Source: Aureispira sp964404215
GTDB taxonomy: Bacteria; Bacteroidota; Bacteroidia; Chitinophagales; Saprospiraceae
Assembly (NCBI GenBank): GCA_964404215.1
Contig: CAYOJF010000134.1
Coordinates: 1-11,945, forward strand
Direction of reading: 5' to 3'
DNA: 11,945 bases
In this document: positions 6,896 to 11,945 of the stretch, in pieces
How positions within the stretch are numbered: the first letter of the stretch is position 1
How the letters are laid out: each line of letters starts with the position of its first letter
Notes under the pieces: generated by a model
Database searches by the model: none
The model's input: only the letters and a program-made list of their open reading frames with translations
Told to the model about the DNA's origin: nothing
Position numbers and translations under genes: made by a program

Positions 6896-9800
6896 TTAAC
6901 GCAATAATGTTAATTGACCTTTCAATGTCTTTGTTTCATTACCTATGGTATAAACTAAGACATAGATATAAACCTCTCTAGGCTGCGTCACTCCATTTAA
7001 TCGTCCATCCCATCCATCATTCTCCAGGTTATCTCCCTGATAAACTAGATTTCCAAAGCGGTTATAGATTCTAAATCTTGTAATCGCCTCTCGCTTAATC
7101 CCTACTGGTCTAAACAAATCATTGATACCATCTCCATTAGGTGTAAACGCATCTGGAATACCAATAAAACCTTGACTTAGATTGAAAATGACAATGGAGT
7201 CACATCCACTACTCGTTTGCAAATTAAATATGGTTGTAGTACCAAGGTCAACTAATTGACCATTGTAAGTAACGGCACTCGTAGCAATACTATCAAGAAT
7301 AATTCGGAAAGTATCCAGTCCATTGACATTCAAAACAACGGTAGAATCACACCCTCTTGCACTAGTGTAATTTAGTGTCGTGGTAGTTCCAGACTGTAAT
7401 ATTTGTCCATTATAGTTAATAGTAGTACCTAAACAAATAGCTGTATCTACGGTCATTGCAAAAGTGTCCAGTCCTGTAACATTGACAATAACGGTAGAGT
7501 CACACCCTCCTACATTTGTGTAATTAAATGTAGTACTGGTTCCAATCTGTAAAAACTGCCCATCATAACTCAAGGTATTGCCTTGACAAATCGCTGTATC
7601 TATTGTTACGAGAGAAGTATCTATCCCTCTAACATTGACTGTTACAAAAGAATCCAGTCCTCCACTACTGAGATAACGATAAGTTTGTATCGTATCTGGC
7701 AACAAAATATTTCCATCATAAACAAACTGTTCGTTCTCACAAATAGTCGTATCCACGGTTGTATTGATTGTACCACACGTATTCACCTGAATTTCAAAGC
7801 TATCTTGCGTAAAACAGCCATTACTATTGCTCGCCAATACATAATACATTTGTGTATTAGTTGGATACAATTGGGGATTATTACAATTCAGACAACTAAT
7901 CTGTTGACTTCCTTGCCAATCATAGGTATAAGTAGTAGGCAAGTTGATCGGTAAAGTGTCCCCCACACAAATAAATGTGTCTGGTAGATTAATCAGCCCA
8001 ATAGAGTCAATCGTCACATAAATACTATCTCTTAACAATATACCACAAGCATCCTCCACTTCTACCCAATAGAGTCCTTCCAAAAAGACTGTCAAAGTAG
8101 AATCACTAGAGTTATCTTGCCAACGATAACTACTATAACCAGTTCCTGCATTCAAATCGATAATACCATTTTTGCAAATGGTAGTGTCTGGTCCTAGGTT
8201 TGGTGGCAATAGATTTAGATTAGAACAATAAACATTTTCTGTACTCACTACATTCGCTACCAAATCCGTAACATTAATAGTACTATTTTGATTTGTGGCA
8301 GTTCCTGTAGTTGTGGTAACTGTATAACTCGGTGAAGAAACTACTGGCTGATAATTTTGCTCTAAACAACCACTACTACTACCTTGTGGAGTTGTTCTCA
8401 ATACATACATATCTAGTCCTCCAATCGCTCCATTGGTTCGTCCAGTAGAAATAGTAGCACCAGTATTTGTCACTAAAGTAAACCAAGCTTCTTCTGTTCG
8501 TATACTACTTCCATATGCTTTTGACCAATTCAGATTTCCTGTTGAGGTTATATTTAATAATTTAAAATCTGCATTCGGAGCGTACAAACAAGATAGAATA
8601 TCTCCATTTGGAGCTTCTGCTAGACCATGTACTCTGTTATCTTCTCCTGTAGTCCCATAAGTTCTACTCCATATGATATTCCCTGCGGTATCTAACTTAG
8701 TAATAGAGGCCCTATTGTTAGGAAATCCAACACTAGGGGGAATAAGCCCACCAACGATCAGATGATTATCACTTGTATGAATCAATCGACTAATACCTCC
8801 AGTACCAAATGTTTTGACCCACTTGAGTTGTCCATTAATATCTGTTTTGATGATCACGTTACTCCCAGCATTAAAACCAGTAGTAATCAAGTCTCCATTA
8901 GATAATTCAATCACATTATTCAACCAATAAGAACTCCCTAAAGTATAAGACCGAGCCCAAGTTGTATTCCCACTGTCATCTATTCTTACCAGACCACCTG
9001 ATCCATTTCCATTCAATGTAGACGCTAATATATAATCGCCATTTCTAGCATGCGTAATAGCAGCTGCAAAATCATTTCCGGCAGAACCTTGGACAACTCT
9101 ACTCCATATCACATTACCAGTATTATCTGTTTTGACAATATATTGATTAGTCTTGCCACTTTGGAAAGATTCTCCCACCAATATATAAGTTCCATCAGGG
9201 TTCTGTATACCATCTGTAAATCTTTCTGCTTGGCTATTTCCAATGACTTTAGACCATTGTATATCTCCTCTAATATCTAGTTTTACGATATACCCTCTTT
9301 GATTAATTAAACCAAAGCTATTGGAATTACCTATTAGTAGTACCCCACCATCATTGGTCTGAATAATAGATTCCGCAGCATCATCATTTAGACCTCCTAT
9401 CGCTTTTTGATAAGTTGTATTACAAGTATCAATAGCACAAGCTGTCACTACAATCGTATCCCTGACATTACAGTTAGGCAATACCATATCAACCCAATAA
9501 ACTCCTGTATTCGTCACATCTATAGAAGAAGTAGTTGCTCCATTCTGCCACAAGTAACTTGTCGCCCCTACCTGTGTAGCATTCAAGGTAAGGGTACTGT
9601 TAGGATTAATACAAGTATCTTGCAAATTACTATGACTTGTTGTTGTCAGTGAATTAAAACAAAACTCTTGTAAATTACTTTGACTAAAAGTGCCCCCAGT
9701 CATTCCCCAAAATACCGTTGGATTACCAGAAAAAACAGTATTGACAATATCATCTGTATGTCGCAATCTAAGATTACCATCCATATAAATAGCAAACTCT

Positions 9801-11836
9801 TGACACAAGGCATCCCAAACTATTCGAAATGTATGAGGACTTCCATCTTCAATATTTTGCCCACTAGCCAAAGCACTTACTGGACCTGCTTCTGATGGAG
9901 CACTCAGTCCATTGTAATTTACTGCAATATGATCAGCGGCAATATCACCAAACGTATTTACACCATTATTAAACCCATCTATCTCTATTCCTACTGACGG
10001 ACTGAGTCCTTGCAGCCCTAGATATCCCCCAGTCTGTCCAACTACATTGATTCCACTATTCTGTAATACAAACGCAATTCCATCAGCTCCGCCATCTCTA
10101 TTTCCCAAGTATACACAAAGAGAAATATCAAAACTCTCTCTCAAATTTAGTGGTCGTAAATTCCAAATTGCTCCTGCTTGTGGAGTTGAAATATCTGGTG
10201 TAATTCTAAAACAACTACTAGCCGTCCCCGCACAAGTTCCATTAGAAATTTGATTGATTGATGCTCCTGTACCAACTGTATTATAGTTATTGTTCGTAAG
10301 GCTTGTAATCGTTATTCCCTGTGTCATCGTATCTGAACAACTTCCATTAGATACAATTAATTCTACATCAAAGTAACCTGGATTAGGAAATAAGGCATTC
10401 ATAGTTCCAATTGTACTTCCTTGAACCACTCCATCTATAGACCATTGATAATTGGTTATAGAACCTGTCCCATTCGCAAAAAATCCGACATTAGAATTCT
10501 GTGGAGCAATTAATTGACTAGAATTGAAACTAGCTACTGCAGGGCAGGCTACTGTTATGTCAATAATAACCACTTCTGTACAATTAGGGTCTCCATTTTG
10601 AGCCTCAAGTGCAATGCTATGCACCCCAATTGTATTAAAAGTATAACTAGCATTAGCAGTAGTTGCGAAAGAAGTCCCGTTATAACTCCAATCATACTGA
10701 GTAGCTCCGGTCCCTGTACTAGTAAAATTCAATGTTGTTCCTTGCTGTACTATTGTATTTGTTGTGGTTATATTGAGATTGATGGGATTGGTACAGGGAG
10801 AGCTACATCCTTGTGAAGAAAGTAAGCTAGCCCTTGCTCCCGTTAAGAAAAATTGCATTCTTATCTTTTGTCCCTGTGTAAAACGATCATAACATTCTAA
10901 TCTAGAATAATCCATATAATTCTCTTTCTGATCGGACTGATCTCCAATACCTCCGTTTGCAGTAGGTCGGAAAGGATTATTTGTAGAAATATCGTCTTCA
11001 TCTGTTTGACAAGAATTAGTATTGGTATTACAGCTTACCCAAACAGTAGTATTATCTGGTGGCGTGTCGCAAACTCTATCATTGTCTACCAAACAGTTAC
11101 TATTTGTACATCCTCCTTGAAAGGTATGATAAAGTCCCAAATAGTGCCCTACTTCATGTACTAATACCTTTGTATCATCAGTATTGCTTCCCATGTAATC
11201 ATTTTCTACTACAATACCATCTACACTAGAGCCATGAGCTGCAGGTAAATAAGCGTATCCTGCTACACCACCAGCAATATCATCCACTACCCAAATATTT
11301 AAATAATCTAGGGGATTCCATCTAATCAGATTTTTCAAGGCTCCGTCTTGAAGCTGATAATTTAAATTAGCCAATGGATCTACCGTAGAAGTAATACCAT
11401 TCGTAGCTGTTCCTGTAGGTGTTCGTTGAGCTAAACAAAAATCAATATCTACATCTACTCCAGTAGCTGGATTATAAACCCCAACATTAGCAAAAGCATC
11501 ATTCAGATGCTGAATAGCTGTTTGTACTTGGTTATCAGAAATACGATTTACCGAATTTGCATGCACAATATGTACTACTACAGGAATCGTATACGTTGCT
11601 CTAGTTGAGCTTCCTACATAACCATTTTGTATAGCTCCTAATAATTGTCGTTCTAATATCTCTTGTTTATTAATTAGAGCAGGAGCTTTTTGATATAATA
11701 CATCATGTCCACAAAATCCGTGACTATGTGTATGTGTATGTAACGCTACTTTCCATTCAGAAAAATAGTCTATAAACATAAACAGAGAGAGCCCTAGCAG
11801 TAAAGTTCCAACAGTACCTAAAAGTATCTTTTTCAT
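6896..11836 (-). CDS. Secreted multidomain M43 (pappalysin-like) metalloprotease with T9SS type B sorting domain (1646 aa)
   Basis: A signal/anchor segment (residues 1-22) leads to a His-rich stretch with CG (His33-His44, Cys42-Gly43). Next is an M43 catalytic domain (about 81-345) with zinc site HEVGHYLGLYH (227-237; ligands His227, His231, His237, base Glu228), DTPPD (257-261) and Met-turn NYMDY (306-310). Two PKD-like domains (350-430, 433-512), an L-type-lectin-like domain (516-728), an Ig/PKD-like domain (735-800), a likely seven-bladed propeller (803-1150), two Ig-like domains (about 1210-1354), 51-aa GCDS repeats (1357-1552) and a CHU_C sorting domain (1557-1646; IPDAFTPNGDGINDLF, IYNRFG, GWDG) follow. 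It should be exported by Sec, then released or surface-attached by T9SS, cleaving proteins outside the cell. The start at 11836 (MKKILLG) is chosen because the 28-aa upstream extension runs into a terminator hairpin. The native target is unknown. Confidence 0.92.
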   Translation of the reverse strand: MKKILLGTVGTLLLGLSLFMFIDYFSEWKVALHTHTHSHGFCGHDVLYQKAPALINKQEILERQLLGAIQNGYVGSSTRATYTIPVVVHIVHANSVNRISDNQVQTAIQHLNDAFANVGVYNPATGVDVDIDFCLAQRTPTGTATNGITSTVDPLANLNYQLQDGALKNLIRWNPLDYLNIWVVDDIAGGVAGYAYLPAAHGSSVDGIVVENDYMGSNTDDTKVLVHEVGHYLGLYHTFQGGCTNSNCLVDNDRVCDTPPDNTTVWVSCNTNTNSCQTDEDDISTNNPFRPTANGGIGDQSDQKENYMDYSRLECYDRFTQGQKIRMQFFLTGARASLLSSQGCSSPCTNPINLNITTTNTIVQQGTTLNFTSTGTGATQYDWSYNGTSFATTANASYTFNTIGVHSIALEAQNGDPNCTEVVIIDITVACPAVASFNSSQLIAPQNSNVGFFANGTGSITNYQWSIDGVVQGSTIGTMNALFPNPGYFDVELIVSNGSCSDTMTQGITITSLTNNNYNTVGTGASINQISNGTCAGTASSCFRITPDISTPQAGAIWNLRPLNLRESFDISLCVYLGNRDGGADGIAFVLQNSGINVVGQTGGYLGLQGLSPSVGIEIDGFNNGVNTFGDIAADHIAVNYNGLSAPSEAGPVSALASGQNIEDGSPHTFRIVWDALCQEFAIYMDGNLRLRHTDDIVNTVFSGNPTVFWGMTGGTFSQSNLQEFCFNSLTTTSHSNLQDTCINPNSTLTLNATQVGATSYLWQNGATTSSIDVTNTGVYWVDMVLPNCNVRDTIVVTACAIDTCNTTYQKAIGGLNDDAAESIIQTNDGGVLLIGNSNSFGLINQRGYIVKLDIRGDIQWSKVIGNSQAERFTDGIQNPDGTYILVGESFQSGKTNQYIVKTDNTGNVIWSRVVQGSAGNDFAAAITHARNGDYILASTLNGNGSGGLVRIDDSGNTTWARSYTLGSSYWLNNVIELSNGDLITTGFNAGSNVIIKTDINGQLKWVKTFGTGGISRLIHTSDNHLIVGGLIPPSVGFPNNRASITKLDTAGNIIWSRTYGTTGEDNRVHGLAEAPNGDILSCLYAPNADFKLLNITSTGNLNWSKAYGSSIRTEEAWFTLVTNTGATISTGRTNGAIGGLDMYVLRTTPQGSSSGCLEQNYQPVVSSPSYTVTTTTGTATNQNSTINVTDLVANVVSTENVYCSNLNLLPPNLGPDTTICKNGIIDLNAGTGYSSYRWQDNSSDSTLTVFLEGLYWVEVEDACGILLRDSIYVTIDSIGLINLPDTFICVGDTLPINLPTTYTYDWQGSQQISCLNCNNPQLYPTNTQMYYVLASNSNGCFTQDSFEIQVNTCGTINTTVDTTICENEQFVYDGNILLPDTIQTYRYLSSGGLDSFVTVNVRGIDTSLVTIDTAICQGNTLSYDGQFLQIGTSTTFNYTNVGGCDSTVIVNVTGLDTFAMTVDTAICLGTTINYNGQILQSGTTTTLNYTSARGCDSTVVLNVNGLDTFRIILDSIATSAVTYNGQLVDLGTTTIFNLQTSSGCDSIVIFNLSQGFIGIPDAFTPNGDGINDLFRPVGIKREAITRFRIYNRFGNLVYQGDNLENDGWDGRLNGVTQPREVYIYVLVYTIGNETKTLKGQLTLLR
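6899..7168 (-). other. CHU_C / gliding-motility-associated C-terminal domain (T9SS type B signal)
   Basis: The last 90 residues of the protease (1557-1646) carry the family marks in order: FIGIPDAFTPNGDG, INDLF, FRIYNRFGNLVY, GWDGRLNG and the strand-rich YIYVLVYTIG ending in KGQLTLLR. This domain directs cargo through the type IX secretion system across the outer membrane. Whether it is then cleaved or kept cannot be read from the sequence. Confidence 0.93.
7181..7768 (-). repeat. Four tandem ~51-aa GCDS repeats in the protease stalk
   Basis: Residues 1357-1552 hold four copies of a beta-rich unit with the frame DTxIC...YDG/YNG...GCDSxVxxNVxGxDT. Equivalent points recur every 51 aa: Cys1366, Cys1417 and Cys1468; Gly1404, Gly1455 and Gly1506. 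The first copy has GLDS in place of GCDS. The fourth lacks the DTxIC cysteine and is shorter (GCDS spacing 49). Such units are common before CHU_C domains and probably form a rigid, disulfide-stabilised stalk. Confidence 0.85.
8381..9430 (-). repeat. Beta-propeller repeat region, about seven blades
   Basis: Residues 803-1152 show a repeat of 46-50 aa marked by GN-(I/V)-x-W-(S/A)-(K/R). The tryptophans stand at 861, 911, 960, 1006, 1056 and 1104, each preceded by a K/R-x-D/N strand and followed by a strand with NGDxxxxG. With the closing strands at both ends, seven blades are likely. No catalytic residues are evident; a binding or scaffold role is the reasonable inference. Confidence 0.8.
9653..10291 (-). 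other. L-type-lectin-like carbohydrate-binding domain in the protease
   Basis: Residues 516-728 match the concanavalin-like bacterial L-type lectin pattern: GADGIAFVLQNSG (583-595), GYLGLQGLSPSVGIEID (604-620, with the FNNG turn after it), DHIAVNYNG (635-643), HTFRIVWD (668-675) and FAIYMDGNL (681-689). Asp584 and the Asp620-Asn624 loop are in the places where legume-type lectins bind metal and sugar. The likely role is to hold the protease to glycans. Confidence 0.82.
10802..11596 (-). other. M43 pappalysin-like catalytic domain
   Basis: Residues 81-345. It begins with YTIPVVVHIVH (82-92), typical of M43B proteases, then ISDNQVQTAIQHLNDAF (99-115). The extended zinc motif is encoded at 11126-11158, and Met308 lies in the NYMDY Met-turn. 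Cysteines at 243, 248, 256, 269, 276, 315, 344 and 348 could form the disulfides seen in secreted members. All key residues are intact, so an active enzyme is expected. Confidence 0.92.
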
Positions 11837-11861
11837 TATATTTAATTGAATTACTATTGAT

Positions 11862-11870
11862 AAAATAGTA
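11862..11870 (-). promoter_or_regulatory. Candidate -7 element of the protease gene
   Basis: The minus strand reads TACTATTTT at 11870-11862, 25 nt before the ATG, and shares TACTATTT with the icmF upstream region. The leader between it and the start codon is very AT-rich with no Shine-Dalgarno site, as is usual for this phylum. No TTG -33 element is found, so confidence is low. Confidence 0.3.
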
Positions 11871-11894
11871 TACGAGTGATTTATATATATTAAT

Positions 11895-11936
11895 AAAAGA
11901 GAAAGGGGTAAACAAATCATATGATCTGTTTACCCC
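11895..11936 (-). terminator. Long inverted repeat, probable terminator of a gene right of the window
   Basis: A perfect 10-bp outer stem, GGGGTAAACA (11905-11914) with TGTTTACCCC (11927-11936), encloses the palindrome ATCATATGAT (11916-11925). A single A/C mismatch lies between them, giving a 32-nt near-perfect inverted repeat. On the minus strand it is followed by TTTCTCTTTTATTA, a T-rich tail. On the plus strand only TCTTATATT follows before the window ends. It most likely ends a minus-strand gene outside the window and insulates the protease promoter. Confidence 0.65.
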
Positions 11937-11945
11937 TCTTATATT

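Noticed and set aside
7583..10816. Several plus-strand open frames opposite the protease gene (68-123 codons)
   Set aside because: They are antisense shadows of a well-supported coding region, with low-complexity Ser/Ile/Thr/Arg-rich translations and no family motifs.
11837..11920. 28-aa N-terminal extension of the protease frame, starting at 11920
   Set aside because: The extension would begin inside the terminator-like inverted repeat. MKKILLG at 11836 begins a standard signal segment.
1..11945. CRISPR array, tRNA/rRNA genes, insertion sequences, phage or defence genes
   Set aside because: No spaced direct repeats, no tRNA-like cloverleaf, no transposase or phage motifs were seen in any frame. 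The only tandem repeats are protein-level ones in the protease.

Overview
The window comes from a low-GC member of the Bacteroidota. The large protein at the right end closes with the CHU_C / gliding-motility-associated C-terminal domain, the type B cargo signal of the type IX secretion system (T9SS), which is confined to this phylum. Shine-Dalgarno sites are mostly absent and two outer proteins have lipoprotein signals, both usual in the phylum. The protease architecture (M43 catalytic domain, PKD, lectin, propeller, GCDS repeats, CHU_C) resembles Saprospiraceae-like marine or gliding bacteria. That lower-rank placement is inference.

Layout from left to right. Positions 1-33 hold one arm set of a terminator cut by the window edge. 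Two minus-strand genes for unrecognised lipoproteins follow (32-685, 217 aa; 762-2084, 440 aa, with a WD40/PD40-like propeller segment). Only 18 bp separates the second from a divergent plus-strand pair that overlaps by 11 nt: a DinB-like putative metal-binding protein (2103-2582) and a VanZ-like membrane protein with an unusually large extra domain (2572-3252). A strong hairpin (3287-3314) lies between this pair and the convergent icmF (3350-6727, minus). icmF encodes the B12-dependent fused isobutyryl-CoA mutase, with its B12 domain, G-protein chaperone domain and mutase barrel in one chain. After another hairpin terminator (6825-6853) comes a 1646-aa secreted M43 (pappalysin-like) metalloprotease (6896-11836, minus). 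The right edge holds a long inverted repeat (11905-11936) that probably terminates a minus-strand gene outside the window.

How the genes work together. Most look like independent units: icmF serves cytoplasmic branched-chain/butyryl-CoA metabolism, and the protease is exported on its own. The DinB-like/VanZ-like pair is the only clear operon. The two lipoprotein genes may be co-transcribed. No RNA gene, insertion sequence, CRISPR array, phage gene or toxin-antitoxin pair was seen, and no non-coding stretch exceeds 170 bp. I found no evidence for a new multi-gene system. The points most worth attention are the N-terminal His cluster with a Cys-Gly motif in the protease, its domain build, and the extra domain fused to VanZ.
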